From NCBI GenBank assembly GCA_016293975.1, contig JAEDCW010000015.1, positions 1 to 34,395 of the forward strand: a DNA stretch of 34,395 bases, read 5' to 3'. Both the position numbers and the translations under genes were made by a program. Below are positions 1 to 9,057 of this stretch, one piece after another. This DNA comes from Clostridia bacterium. Its GTDB lineage: Bacteria > Bacillota > Clostridia > Christensenellales > CAG-138. Numbering within the stretch: the first letter of the stretch is position 1; each line of letters opens with the position of its first letter. The notes below the pieces were generated by a model. It was not told the origin of the DNA. It saw only the letters and a program-made list of their open reading frames with translations, and did not search any database.

Positions 1-99
1 GCCGGAAGCTTGTATAGAATAGCAGACCCGTTTCCTAAAGTCAACACTTTTTTTTAAAAAAATACAAATTATTTTTTAGGCCCTCTTTTGGATAAACTA

Positions 100-120
100 A
101 AGGCGCCCATAAGGCACCTT
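100..120 (-). terminator. Probable terminator of the regulator/kinase/radical SAM unit
   Basis: On the minus strand an 8-bp stem (AAGGTGCC pairing with GGCGCCTT, one G-T pair) closes a 5-base loop and is followed by a moderately T-rich tail. It lies 108 bases beyond the stop of the radical SAM gene. The T tract is interrupted, so termination may be partial. Nothing else convincing is seen in bases 1-228. Confidence 0.5.
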
Positions 121-228
121 CAGAATGCTCTCGAATCAATATTACAAATCAAATTAATAGGAGAAAAAACAAACAAGAGAGCGACGTTTGACTTAATAAT
201 ACATGAAAGAAGCCGCGGGGTCAACCCT

Positions 229-1113
229 TCATTGGAAATAGTTATCAAAATTCGGAGTAAAAGCGCAATCTGCGGAAGTAAGCCCCTGCAAATACACGTT
301 TTCCAGTCTAAGACTCTCAGCATGCTCAATTGCTTGGTTACGCTCGCGACTTGTCAACTTTCTGTTAATGTACTTCATTTCAAGTGCCCTTCCACACGGA
401 TAATACTGGCTCATCAACGAGAAGTAAGCCTTGTTTGTATAGCGCGACACCACGTAGTTCATAACACGCCTTGCTTCATCCACGCAGCACGGCAATATAA
501 GATGTCTTATAAGAACACCTCTATTTGCAATCCCGTCAGCATCAAGGCAAATGTTTCCGCATTGACGATACATTTCATCTATCGCACTCGAAGCATACTC
601 AAAATAGTCGGAAGCACCGGAGAACATCGACGAAAGCTTTGGTGACACGTATTTGAGGTCGGGAAGATATATGTCAACCAGTCCGTCAAACATTTTAAGG
701 CTCTCTGCTTTCTCGTATGCGTTGGTGTTGTACACTATAGGTATACTGAGCCCTTTATCCTTTGCGAGAACTATAGCACTAGCAATCACGTTATAATGGG
801 GAACGGGCGTAACGAGATTTATGTTATGTGCGCCGAGCGACTCGAGGTGGAGCATAGTATCAGCGAGACCTTGCTCCGTTACCGCAACACCGAGATCACC
901 GTCACGGCTTATCGCTGCGTTCTGGCAGAAAACGCACTGCAAGTTGCATCCTGAAAAGAATATCGTGCCCGACCCTCTTGTGCCGCTTATACAAGGCTCT
1001 TCCCACATGTGAAGAGCCGCACGTGTAATGCGACTCTCTGCCTTAACTCCGCAGGATCCCTTTATGTGTTCTCTGTCTATTCCGCATTCACGCGGACAGG
1101 CCGTACATATCAT
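229..1113 (-). CDS. PflA-like radical SAM protein
   Basis: A 294-residue protein of the radical SAM superfamily, closest in layout to the PflX/PflA-like group often annotated as pyruvate formate-lyase activating enzyme-like. The [4Fe-4S]-binding CxxxCxxC motif is visible as CNLQCVFC near residue 56, following an N-terminal cysteine-containing stretch (CTACPREC) typical of this group. The protein is cytoplasmic, and such enzymes generate a 5'-deoxyadenosyl radical; the substrate is unknown. No pyruvate formate-lyase-type glycyl radical enzyme is nearby. Its start codon overlaps the stop of the sensor kinase by 4 bases, so it is probably translationally coupled to the two-component system. Family assignment is confident, function is not. 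Confidence 0.85.
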   Translation of the reverse strand: MICTACPRECGIDREHIKGSCGVKAESRITRAALHMWEEPCISGTRGSGTIFFSGCNLQCVFCQNAAISRDGDLGVAVTEQGLADTMLHLESLGAHNINLVTPVPHYNVIASAIVLAKDKGLSIPIVYNTNAYEKAESLKMFDGLVDIYLPDLKYVSPKLSSMFSGASDYFEYASSAIDEMYRQCGNICLDADGIANRGVLIRHLILPCCVDEARRVMNYVVSRYTNKAYFSLMSQYYPCGRALEMKYINRKLTSRERNQAIEHAESLRLENVYLQGLTSADCAFTPNFDNYFQ

Positions 1114-3053
1114 CTCGAATCCTCTCCGAGCACTTCAAACGGGGCATCCATCTTTGAGCTGTTCCTCCGCTTATCATTTTTCCTACTTGCGCCCTTACCC
1201 TTTTTATCGGGAGTCTCTTCCAATTCCGAGATCCCTTTGTTCTCACCCTTTACGTCGAGCTCAGGTTCGGTCACAGGTCCAAGTGCTATAGCATCCGAGA
1301 CGTATCTTTTCAGCGTAAACTCGAATCTGGTTCCCTTTCCGACCTGGCTCTCCACGGTAATCTTCTCGTCCAGTTTGTCTATGATGGCTTCAGCAATAGA
1401 CAGTCCGAGCCCCGTGCCGCCCTCTTTTCTCGACTTATCTACCTTGTAATAGCGCTCGAAAACATGGGGCAAGTCCTCTTCGGGTATTCCGCAGCCGTTG
1501 TCCTCTACCGATACTATCAGCCTATCTTTTTTCTTTACCGATATGGCAATGCACCCTCCGTCGGGCGTATATCTTATTGCATTGCTTATCAATATAACCA
1601 AGAGCTGTTCTACTCTGTCGGCATTTGTCAGCGCTATTGCATCATCGTCCACATCAAGAGGCATAATTATACCTCTTTCAGAAACGGCGGCGTGGAAACT
1701 ATCCGCAACATCGGTTACCACTTCATTCATGTCGACTGCAGACAGCTCAAACACCTCGTTCTTCGACTGGAGCTTACTTAGTGCTAGCATATCCGTGATA
1801 AGTCTCGACAGTCTCATCACCTCATGAAGCATAGTCTTATAATAGCGCTCACGTGTCGCTTCGTCTGTCACAAGACCGTCCGCAAGAGGCTCAAGCAGTC
1901 CTCTTACGGCAGTCAACGGCGTTCTGAGCTCATGTGAGACATTTGCGACATACTCCCTGCGCATCTCTTCGAGGCGCTCAACCTCCGTCATGTCTTTAAA
2001 CAGGCCAACGACCCCTGTGCGTTCACCTGCGTCAGTAATAACTGCGGATATTGTTATCCAAATTGTCTTATCGCCCGGGAGATGGTATGTAGTCGTTTCC
2101 GTATTTCCTGTAAGGTAGACTCTATCAAAAGTGTCCCATATCCTCGCATCCGAGACGAGGTCCTCCCTGCAATGTACGTTGACCGCGCCAAACATGCGCT
2201 TAAGTGCGGGGTTATAGTGGGTCAGCATACCGACACCGTCCGTTGCTGCAACGCCGTCTGACAGGCTTGAGAGTATCAAATTCAACTGACTCTTTTCAGA
2301 CCTAAGCTGGAATATCGTCTTGGAAAGCTTGTCTGTCAGTTCATTTAATGACCTCGCGAGCAATCCCACCTCACCCGGCGCATCCTCGCCCGCTACTCGC
2401 ACATCGAGATCGCCGTTAGCCATGTCCATAGCCATATCTGCCATATTTCTCAACGGCTCGGCAATAACACTCACCCTCCATGTGGCGAGCAGTACCAATA
2501 GGACTACAGCGATGAGCGAAAGCCATATGAGCGTCATATTCATACGATATATGATAGTGTTCACCGAGCTGAGTGATTTTACGAGCAACACGCCGCCTAC
2601 GACACCACCGGTATTGTTCAGTACGGGCATCGACACCAGAAGCAGGTCGCCACACTTCTCCGTATGGACGCTGCGTTCGTGTAATGATTGCCCTTCCATC
2701 GTCTGTTTTATCGCCGACGATAAGTCCCTTTCTATATCTTCGGAGGTCAATCCTGTATCATAGTCGTACATGTAGCTGATTTCACCATCGCGCGAGAGCA
2801 ACACGGTAGTTGCACATGTCGTCTCAACGATTGTCTTAGACAGCCGCTCAAATGCTTCCCGCGTTATGTTTCCGGCCATATACTCCGAAAGCATGTTCTT
2901 TACAGCCGTCGCTTTGGGTATCAGCTCACTCATTTCATTGTCTACGTGGACATCCTTGCTTACTATAATATTGCCCGCCAAAATAAGCGACGCTCCCACA
3001 AGCATCACGATTATCATGATTATAAGGAATCGCCGCAGCAGTGTACTGCGCAT
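1110..3053 (-). CDS. Membrane sensor histidine kinase (HAMP-PAS-HisKA-HATPase)
   Basis: A 647-residue PhoR/WalK-type kinase. Transmembrane segments lie near residues 8-27 and 174-193, enclosing an extracellular sensor region of about 145 residues. A HAMP segment (about 195-245), a PAS domain (about 255-360) and the kinase core follow. The H-box reads NVSHELRTPL, with the phospho-accepting His near 374. The N-box Asn is near 491, and DNGCGIP and GGTGLGLS form the ATP-lid region. A charged tail rich in Lys, Glu and Ser (about 580-647) extends past the usual end of the catalytic domain. The start overlaps the response regulator stop by one base (TAATG). The signal sensed cannot be told; the cognate partner is almost certainly the adjacent regulator. 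Confidence 0.95.
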   Translation of the reverse strand: MRSTLLRRFLIIMIIVMLVGASLILAGNIIVSKDVHVDNEMSELIPKATAVKNMLSEYMAGNITREAFERLSKTIVETTCATTVLLSRDGEISYMYDYDTGLTSEDIERDLSSAIKQTMEGQSLHERSVHTEKCGDLLLVSMPVLNNTGGVVGGVLLVKSLSSVNTIIYRMNMTLIWLSLIAVVLLVLLATWRVSVIAEPLRNMADMAMDMANGDLDVRVAGEDAPGEVGLLARSLNELTDKLSKTIFQLRSEKSQLNLILSSLSDGVAATDGVGMLTHYNPALKRMFGAVNVHCREDLVSDARIWDTFDRVYLTGNTETTTYHLPGDKTIWITISAVITDAGERTGVVGLFKDMTEVERLEEMRREYVANVSHELRTPLTAVRGLLEPLADGLVTDEATRERYYKTMLHEVMRLSRLITDMLALSKLQSKNEVFELSAVDMNEVVTDVADSFHAAVSERGIIMPLDVDDDAIALTNADRVEQLLVILISNAIRYTPDGGCIAISVKKKDRLIVSVEDNGCGIPEEDLPHVFERYYKVDKSRKEGGTGLGLSIAEAIIDKLDEKITVESQVGKGTRFEFTLKRYVSDAIALGPVTEPELDVKGENKGISELEETPDKKGKGASRKNDKRRNSSKMDAPFEVLGEDSR

Positions 3054-3739
3054 TATTTGACCTCGAATTTATAGCCAACGCTGTAAATTGTCTTTATTTC
3101 CCAGTTCTTTCCGGTGCAATCAAGCTTTGCCCTAATCCGCTTTATATGCGTATCGACTGTCCGCGTCTCGCCTGCAAAATCGTAACCCCATACCTTACTC
3201 AAAAGCTGTTCACGCGTAAACACGTGTCCGGGATGGGTCGCAAGCAAGTACAGTATTTCTATCTCCTTAGGTGTACAAACTATGGGCTTGCCGTCAAGCG
3301 TGACCGTATAGCTCTCAATGTCGACTACGAGGCCGTCTCTTTCGACCACATGTGATTTCTCAGACTGCTGTTCGGATGTTCTCCTAAGCACAGCTCTTAT
3401 CCTCGCAGAAACCTCTTTAGGGCTAAACGGTTTAACTATGTAGTCGTCTGCGCCAAGTTCAAGACCGAGTATTCTGTCTATCTCTTCACCGCGTGCGGTA
3501 AGCATTATAATCGGTACTCGTGAGGTTTTTCTTATCTCCCTGCATACATCGATTCCCGACATCTTAGGCATCATAATGTCCAACACGCACAGCGATATTC
3601 CGCCTGCGCTAAGCGTATCCAACGCCGCCTTGCCGTCGTATACATCTACGGTTTCAAAACCTTCTTTATCGAAATACAAGCGCAATGATTCGTGTACAAC
3701 GGGGTCATCATCCGCAACCAGTATCTTTATGTTGCTCAT
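3053..3739 (-). CDS. OmpR/PhoB-family response regulator
   Basis: A 228-residue two-domain regulator. The receiver domain shows the acidic pair in VADDDP, the phospho-acceptor Asp54 in VLDIMMP, and the conserved Thr and Lys (LTARG, YIVKPF). The C-terminal half is a winged-helix DNA-binding domain ending in the usual RTVDTHIKRIRAKL and YSVGYKF motifs. It is the first gene of a unit with the sensor kinase and radical SAM gene and has its own promoter. The ATG is preceded by a good GGGAGGAG ribosome binding site. Target genes are unknown; autoregulation is plausible. Confidence 0.96.
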   Translation of the reverse strand: MSNIKILVADDDPVVHESLRLYFDKEGFETVDVYDGKAALDTLSAGGISLCVLDIMMPKMSGIDVCREIRKTSRVPIIMLTARGEEIDRILGLELGADDYIVKPFSPKEVSARIRAVLRRTSEQQSEKSHVVERDGLVVDIESYTVTLDGKPIVCTPKEIEILYLLATHPGHVFTREQLLSKVWGYDFAGETRTVDTHIKRIRAKLDCTGKNWEIKTIYSVGYKFEVK

Positions 3740-3768
3740 ATTCTCCTCCCAATCATTCTATTACTTTG

Positions 3769-3777
3769 ATTATATCA
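3769..3777 (-). promoter_or_regulatory. Extended -10 promoter for the two-component unit
   Basis: On the minus strand TGATATAAT forms a consensus -10 with an extended TGn element, 30-40 bases upstream of the regulator start. No good -35 is visible at 17 bases, as is usual for extended -10 promoters. A TGTGAC-N15-GTCACA inverted repeat lies upstream at 3806-3832. Confidence 0.6.
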
Positions 3778-3827
3778 TGTTCCTATACAAACAAAGGGGA
3801 ATTTGTGTGACTTTTTATTCAACGGCG

Positions 3828-6800
3828 TCACAAAAACGGTATTTGCACCTCTGCCCCTGCGCCCAACAGGCACACGTATTGCTCTGCGACGGGTATCTGC
3901 GTCATATCCGCAAGCGCCGCCGAGTATAGATTCAGCTGTTTCTCATGCTTCATTGCCGCCTCCGTGACATCCTCCCCGGGCATAATATAGTCCGTCTTGT
4001 AGTCTAGCAGTATCCACCTGCCGTTTTCTTTAAAGAAGCAGTCTATCATGCCCTGCAGTATGAAGAATTCGTCCGTATCCATATTGAGGAAGCGCCTTGC
4101 TGATGCCCTGTAGTTAAACATAGTTTCCCTGTGTACCTCGCTTGACGCTATAAGTCTTTGCCCAACAGACGAGTTAAAGAAACGCACCATTCCATCGACA
4201 TCTATTGCCTTTGCCTGTCTCGGGCTCAGTCTGCCTGTATTTACAAGCGACTCTATCTCTTCCGCAACGCTCCGTGCGTCATGCGGCTTGAGCGCGATAT
4301 TCTTCAAGAGCAAATGCGTTATCGTGCCCTTTTCCGAAGCGGACACCGGTCCTCTGTCCCGCATGAAACCTGGTAGCTCGTGTATCTGGTTCTTTGCGCC
4401 CGAAAGCATGGATACGGTAAGCTTTGACGGCGTTTTCGTTGCGATATTGTCGCAGTACTCTAGCTTCATCTCGTCAAAGGCTTGCGGAAAGCTGACTCCC
4501 GACGCATTTTGCACAGTCTGATCAAATTCCTGCACAGTAATCGCTCCTGTGCGCAAATCATCAAACGAATTGCGTACTATCTCAATTGAATAGCTCGCTT
4601 CACCGCCGTCAATAGGTGCCATACCTATGGCCCTTCTTAGATTGTTGCTCGCTGTGGAGTTCATAGATGCGCCTACTATCCAGTCCATAAAGCAGACTGC
4701 ATCGTTTACCATACTCTTCCCGGTGTACTTTAGAACATTATCCGCTATTCTGCCTGCATCATAACTGCCGATTATAAAGAGCTTGTCTACCGCGCGCGTC
4801 ATGGCCACATACAGCAGCCTCATAAGCTCCGCTCTCTCCTTGTGATCGTCGTATAGCCTTATAAGCTTATAGGGGAGTGACTTGCGCTTAGCATACTTTG
4901 TGTTGCATTTTAGCCCAACACCTATATTCGCCTCACACTTTACCGGTCCTTGTGAGCCCCTTGAAACGAAGCTGAACCTGCCCGATGCGTTTGCGAGTAT
5001 CACCACCGGGAATTCCAAGCCCTTGCTTTTGTGTATCGTCATAAGCCTTACTGCGTCATAGCTGTCGCTGTCGGCTGTCTCGCTCTTTTTCTCTCCCTGC
5101 TTGCCGTCTTCCTTAAGCCTGTCGAGAAAATCTATAAATCCATGCAGTCCCTTGCGTTTTCCCTGCTCATACTCTTTTGCGTAATCAATGACCAACTCTA
5201 AATTTGAAAGCCTCTGCTCTCCTCCCGGAAGCAAGCCCACATACTCATAGTATCCGGTCTCATCCATTATCCTGCTTACCGATTCTTCAACCGTGTACAT
5301 ATTGAGAAATTGGCCCCATTGGTGGAGTCTCTCAATAAATCGCCTTACTTTGCTTCCAAGTTCGGTTTCCGCCTTAGCCGCCTCATAGAAAGCCGTATGG
5401 AAATATCCTGACCTGTACTGTGTCCTTATTTGAGTAAGCTCCTCCAAGGAAAAACCGCCTATATCGGAGAGCAAAACGCTGACGAGTGGTATGTCCTGCC
5501 TGCTGTTATCGACAACTCTGAGCACATTGATGAACATCTGAACCTCGATGGTTTCAAAATACTTGCTGTTGCTCTCGGAGTACGCAGGTATGCCCTCCGC
5601 CGCCAGTATCCTAAGCCAGTTGCTCAGATTGTCCTTTGCCCTCGACACTATGCAGAAATCGCTGTATTCATACGGTCGCTCAATTCCGGTTTTAGGATCA
5701 ATAAACCTCTCATCGCGAATTATTCGCCTTATCTGCTGTGCGCCTACGAGTGCCTCTCTTTCATCGCGCATCATCGTCTGAAACTCGTCCGTCTCGTCCT
5801 CATGTGTACTGTTTTCGTTTTCTTCCTCTTCGTCTGCCCCCTCACTCAGGTCTTTGGAGCTGCCGGTAGGCAGAATAAGCACCTTCACCTCGCCGTCTGC
5901 ATTCTCCCTGCCTAAGCGAAGCCTTGCGCCTGAATCATATTCTATCTCTGCAACTCTCTCATGCATTATGACGTTGAAAATGTCATTTACCGTGTCTACA
6001 ACGGCGCTTGAGCTCCTAAAGTTTCTACTCAAGTCTATCCTGTTTCCGATTATGCCGTCATAGCCCTTATAGCGGCTTATAAAAAGCTCCGGCTCGGCAA
6101 GTCTGAACCTGTATATAGATTGCTTCACATCGCCTACCATGAACAGGTTATCCTGTCGCTTTATGCGCTCAATAATGCTCTCCTGCACTACATTTGAGTC
6201 CTGGTATTCGTCGATGAATATGTATTCAAATTGTGCTCTGAATTCCTCCGCTATCTCATCGTATTCGAGTACCTTAAGCGTCTTATGCTCCATGTCGGCA
6301 AAATCGATTACATCGTCTGCGGCTTTCTTGGCTTCATAGAGCGATGTGTATGCCCTTATAAAATCATAGAGCAATGCGGCTGAGGGTTTAAGGTCGTTAA
6401 GCTTGTCAATCTCGTATTGGATAATTTCGTCAGCTTCGCTTATACCTGCAACGCTCACCATTTTCTTGAGATCTGTTATGCGTTTTCCTACCAAATCCCT
6501 AATGTATTTGAACTCGGCCGTCATCAGCGGAGTAAAGCCGCACTTCTCCTCGAGCTTTGCAGGCTTGCGCTTTCGCAAAATTGAAAACAGCGCCGTTAAG
6601 AAGCTCTTATAGTTTTCTGTGTCAATCAACGATTGGAGTTTATCCATATCGTCTTTAAGGCAAGCGTAGGCCGGTTCTATTGACTCAAATGCCAAAGATG
6701 CGTCCCTTACCGTTTCGAGCGTCAAACCGACATTTTGCTTAAGCTGAACTAACATGGATTCAAAATAACTTGAAAAATCCGACTTCTCCGCAAGGTATTC

Positions 6801-7373
6801 GGAAAATGCACCGTCCAACCACACCTCCGAGTCCGGTCGAGATTCCATGAAGTTGCATATTGTAGTTACTGCCTCAGGGAAAAACTTCGCGCCTCCGAGT
6901 GCACGTTGAAGCTTGTACATATCCTCAGGACGGTTGGCAATATACTGCTCTGTAAGCTCGTCCAGAGCGGTCAGCTTCATCATCGTGCAGTTTGAGCCCG
7001 TTATCACTCCGAAATCCGGAGAAAGTCCCGCTTCACAAAAATGCTTTTTAAGCAATTTACTGCAAAACGAATGCATCGTGGAAATATTCGCAGAAGCAAC
7101 CTTTGCCGCTTCCGAGTACAGTCTCTCGCGCTCAATGGGCTCTTCCGTCTGAGAGGCAATCACGAGAAGTCTCTTTTCTATTCGTCTTCTCATCTCCTCT
7201 GCGGCGGCGCTCGTAAAAGTCACCACCAGCATGTTTTCAATGCTCGTGCCTCGGCTTACAAGCGTTACTATTCTCTCTGTGAGTACTGCGGTTTTGCCTG
7301 AGCCTGCAGCGGCTGATACGAGCAGATTGCCCTTAAGTTCGATAGCTTTTTGTTGCTCTGTCGTCCAATTCAT
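3828..7373 (-). CDS. addA: ATP-dependent helicase/nuclease subunit A
   Basis: An 1181-residue UvrD/RecB-like superfamily 1 helicase with a C-terminal nuclease, full length for AddA. Walker A (AAGSGKT, residues 22-28) and Walker B (IDEYQD, about 387-392) are clear. The final 75 residues hold the PD-(D/E)XK nuclease: GMIDCF (Asp near 1111), LDYKTD (Asp near 1124, Lys near 1126) and a QxxxY motif (about 1146-1150). AddAB processes double-strand DNA ends for RecA loading and works as a heterodimer with AddB. No addB is present in this window, although in many Firmicutes it lies directly upstream. Here the upstream gene is a lipoprotein, with a terminator-like hairpin between them. Confidence 0.96.
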   Translation of the reverse strand: MNWTTEQQKAIELKGNLLVSAAAGSGKTAVLTERIVTLVSRGTSIENMLVVTFTSAAAEEMRRRIEKRLLVIASQTEEPIERERLYSEAAKVASANISTMHSFCSKLLKKHFCEAGLSPDFGVITGSNCTMMKLTALDELTEQYIANRPEDMYKLQRALGGAKFFPEAVTTICNFMESRPDSEVWLDGAFSEYLAEKSDFSSYFESMLVQLKQNVGLTLETVRDASLAFESIEPAYACLKDDMDKLQSLIDTENYKSFLTALFSILRKRKPAKLEEKCGFTPLMTAEFKYIRDLVGKRITDLKKMVSVAGISEADEIIQYEIDKLNDLKPSAALLYDFIRAYTSLYEAKKAADDVIDFADMEHKTLKVLEYDEIAEEFRAQFEYIFIDEYQDSNVVQESIIERIKRQDNLFMVGDVKQSIYRFRLAEPELFISRYKGYDGIIGNRIDLSRNFRSSSAVVDTVNDIFNVIMHERVAEIEYDSGARLRLGRENADGEVKVLILPTGSSKDLSEGADEEEENENSTHEDETDEFQTMMRDEREALVGAQQIRRIIRDERFIDPKTGIERPYEYSDFCIVSRAKDNLSNWLRILAAEGIPAYSESNSKYFETIEVQMFINVLRVVDNSRQDIPLVSVLLSDIGGFSLEELTQIRTQYRSGYFHTAFYEAAKAETELGSKVRRFIERLHQWGQFLNMYTVEESVSRIMDETGYYEYVGLLPGGEQRLSNLELVIDYAKEYEQGKRKGLHGFIDFLDRLKEDGKQGEKKSETADSDSYDAVRLMTIHKSKGLEFPVVILANASGRFSFVSRGSQGPVKCEANIGVGLKCNTKYAKRKSLPYKLIRLYDDHKERAELMRLLYVAMTRAVDKLFIIGSYDAGRIADNVLKYTGKSMVNDAVCFMDWIVGASMNSTASNNLRRAIGMAPIDGGEASYSIEIVRNSFDDLRTGAITVQEFDQTVQNASGVSFPQAFDEMKLEYCDNIATKTPSKLTVSMLSGAKNQIHELPGFMRDRGPVSASEKGTITHLLLKNIALKPHDARSVAEEIESLVNTGRLSPRQAKAIDVDGMVRFFNSSVGQRLIASSEVHRETMFNYRASARRFLNMDTDEFFILQGMIDCFFKENGRWILLDYKTDYIMPGEDVTEAAMKHEKQLNLYSAALADMTQIPVAEQYVCLLGAGAEVQIPFL

Positions 7374-7398
7374 ACTTCACCATAATCAAATCGAAAAC

Positions 7399-7417
7399 AG
7401 CCCGTCTGGGACGGGCT
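7399..7417 (-). terminator. Intrinsic terminator-like hairpin after the lipoprotein gene
   Basis: On the minus strand AGCCCGTC and GACGGGCT form a perfect 8-bp stem with a 3-base loop, followed by GTTTTCG. It lies between the lipoprotein stop and the addA start, only 25 bases before addA. It probably lowers rather than abolishes readthrough, as no good addA promoter is seen in the short gap. Confidence 0.6.
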
Positions 7418-7426
7418 TATCTATCA

Positions 7427-8422
7427 TTATTTGTTGTTCATCATATAATCTGCAAACAAAAGTATAAGGTCTTCGTTTCGTTCGTACACCCTGTATATGG
7501 CCGTGTTAGCTACATTAGGCGATAAACCACGTTCACTTATCCTTATAGCGCCCTGATACGGGTTCACCATAAACAGCTCGTTTTGCTTTTCATCCGAACT
7601 CTTAAGCGTGAAGAATACATACCTTTCCCCGGAGATAAGGTAGGTCACGTCCGTAACTATAGAATCGATCTGTTTCATAGTCGCGTGATTCACCAGTGCA
7701 GGTTCCTTGTCGTACAGATATAACAGCTCCACTGCAGTGCCCGGCAAGACGCTTCCCTTTACGACATCGTCTATATACAGCTCCACTTGTGCGGCCGTGG
7801 GGTTGGATTCTATAGAGAGTCCCCTGCGCTCCAATCGAATGGTCTTATTGTTGAGCTTGCCTGTGCTTGTTACTGTCGCATAGAATATGTCATCTACATA
7901 ATCCATCAAGTCATATATGTCATCAAAGAAATAATTGACCGAAGGGGCAACGACTATATTGGCGAGCTCATCGAACTCATCCTGTAGCTCATTCAGCGCT
8001 ATAAGCGTACCATTCGTCCATATGACTCTGCCGTCAACCACCTGAAGCGGTTTCTCTGTAAGTAGTCTAAAATTGCCATCCACATTCTCAAGGAAGAACA
8101 GGTATTCGTTGTACTGCTTTATATCAATATCTGGTACATGAATAATGCCTCCCAGAGTCTCATTTCCGGCAAGAACTCGCGAAATGATTATGTCTGTGCA
8201 GTTACTCTCTTTTCCATCTTGATCGGTAACAGTATGCTTTCGCACGCTTTTACCGGCCACTATGAGGTTGGAGCTTCTATAGAAGAGCTTTACTTCGCTT
8301 ATTTCTTTGTCGCCCGTATCGACCTTTGCAGGCAAAGTAGGGAGATTCGGCACGGTGCAGGACACGAGGAAAAGACCGACCAATATCAATGCCAGCATGC
8401 AGATAATCAACCGTCTGTTCAT
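7427..8422 (-). CDS. Putative lipoprotein with two related repeats
   Basis: I do not recognise a named family. The 331-residue product has a short Lys/Arg N-terminus (MNRRL), a hydrophobic stretch and a lipobox LVSC near residues 19-22, so it should be a membrane-anchored lipoprotein facing outside. The mature part appears to contain two copies of a beta-rich unit. One covers roughly residues 45-140 (IIISRVLAG...YLFFLENVDGNFRLL). The other covers roughly 180-310 (VELYIDDVVKG...RYVFFTLKSSD...GAIRI). The pattern of a secretion-linked domain ending in Y-x-F-F-x-L and a short aromatic strand is common in Firmicute surface proteins of unknown role. It sits between recR and addA in the same orientation, 28 bases after recR. 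No DNA-related function is suggested by the sequence. Confidence 0.85.
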   Translation of the reverse strand: MNRRLIICMLALILVGLFLVSCTVPNLPTLPAKVDTGDKEISEVKLFYRSSNLIVAGKSVRKHTVTDQDGKESNCTDIIISRVLAGNETLGGIIHVPDIDIKQYNEYLFFLENVDGNFRLLTEKPLQVVDGRVIWTNGTLIALNELQDEFDELANIVVAPSVNYFFDDIYDLMDYVDDIFYATVTSTGKLNNKTIRLERRGLSIESNPTAAQVELYIDDVVKGSVLPGTAVELLYLYDKEPALVNHATMKQIDSIVTDVTYLISGERYVFFTLKSSDEKQNELFMVNPYQGAIRISERGLSPNVANTAIYRVYERNEDLILLFADYMMNNK

Positions 8423-8450
8423 CGTACCTCCATCCTCCGCCCAATGCGGT

Positions 8451-9044
8451 CTAAATCTCTCTCCTGCCTTCTATCGCCTTAAATAATGTCATCTCGTCAA
8501 TATACTCAAGATTACCGCCTATCGGTATTCCGTGAGCAATACGGGTCACTCTGACCCCGTTCTGCTTAATAATACGTGCTATATACGAAGAAGTTGCCTC
8601 ACCCTCCACATCGGGGTTTGTGGCAATTATAACTTCGCTGACTCCTTGCTCCTTTATGCGTTTTAACAGCTCGTCAATCCTGAGTTCGCTCGGACCTATT
8701 CCGTTCATAGGTGAAAGCACACCGCCGAGTACATGGTATTGCCCGTGGTACTCGCGCATTTTCTCCATCGCAAGGACGTCCTTCGCTTCTGCAACAACAC
8801 ATATAATGTCCTTGCGGCGCGATTTGTCCGAGCATATGGCGCACGGGTCTACGTCCGTGTATGCCCCGCAAATCTTGCAGGCTTGTACTTTGCTTCGAGC
8901 ATTGATAATGGCATCCGCCAATTCCTTCGCTCCGTCTTCACTCATGTCGAGAATATGATAAGCTAGCCTTAATGCGCTCTTATTGCCTATCCCGGGCAAT
9001 CTTGCCAAGCGCGAGGCAAGCGTTTGTATAGGTTCAATACCCAC
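8451..9044 (-). CDS. recR: Recombination protein RecR
   Basis: A 197-residue RecR, normal length. It has the N-terminal helix-hairpin-helix (LARLPGIGNKSALRLA), a C4 zinc finger with cysteines 56, 59, 68 and 71, a Toprim domain (VVAEAKDVLAMEK, then ATNPDVEGEATSSYI) and the C-terminal Walker B-like region (IAHGIPIGGNLEYID). RecR acts with RecO and RecF to load RecA on SSB-coated single-stranded DNA. It lies 13 bases downstream of ybaB, the conserved bacterial pairing. The usual upstream dnaX is absent: upstream of ybaB is a divergent gene. Confidence 0.97.
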   Translation of the reverse strand: MGIEPIQTLASRLARLPGIGNKSALRLAYHILDMSEDGAKELADAIINARSKVQACKICGAYTDVDPCAICSDKSRRKDIICVVAEAKDVLAMEKMREYHGQYHVLGGVLSPMNGIGPSELRIDELLKRIKEQGVSEVIIATNPDVEGEATSSYIARIIKQNGVRVTRIAHGIPIGGNLEYIDEMTLFKAIEGRREI

Positions 9045-9057
9045 TTTAACCTCTACT

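Noticed and set aside
121..180. GCTCTC...GAGAGC inverted repeat near the left end
   Set aside because: The arms are only six bases and about 45 bases apart; a chance match is likely.
88..645. 185-residue plus-strand open frame at the left end
   Set aside because: Mostly antisense to the radical SAM gene, with no ribosome binding site and no protein-like pattern.
1009..1449. 146-residue plus-strand frame opposite the kinase
   Set aside because: Serine/proline-rich composition typical of antisense translation; the kinase is unambiguous.
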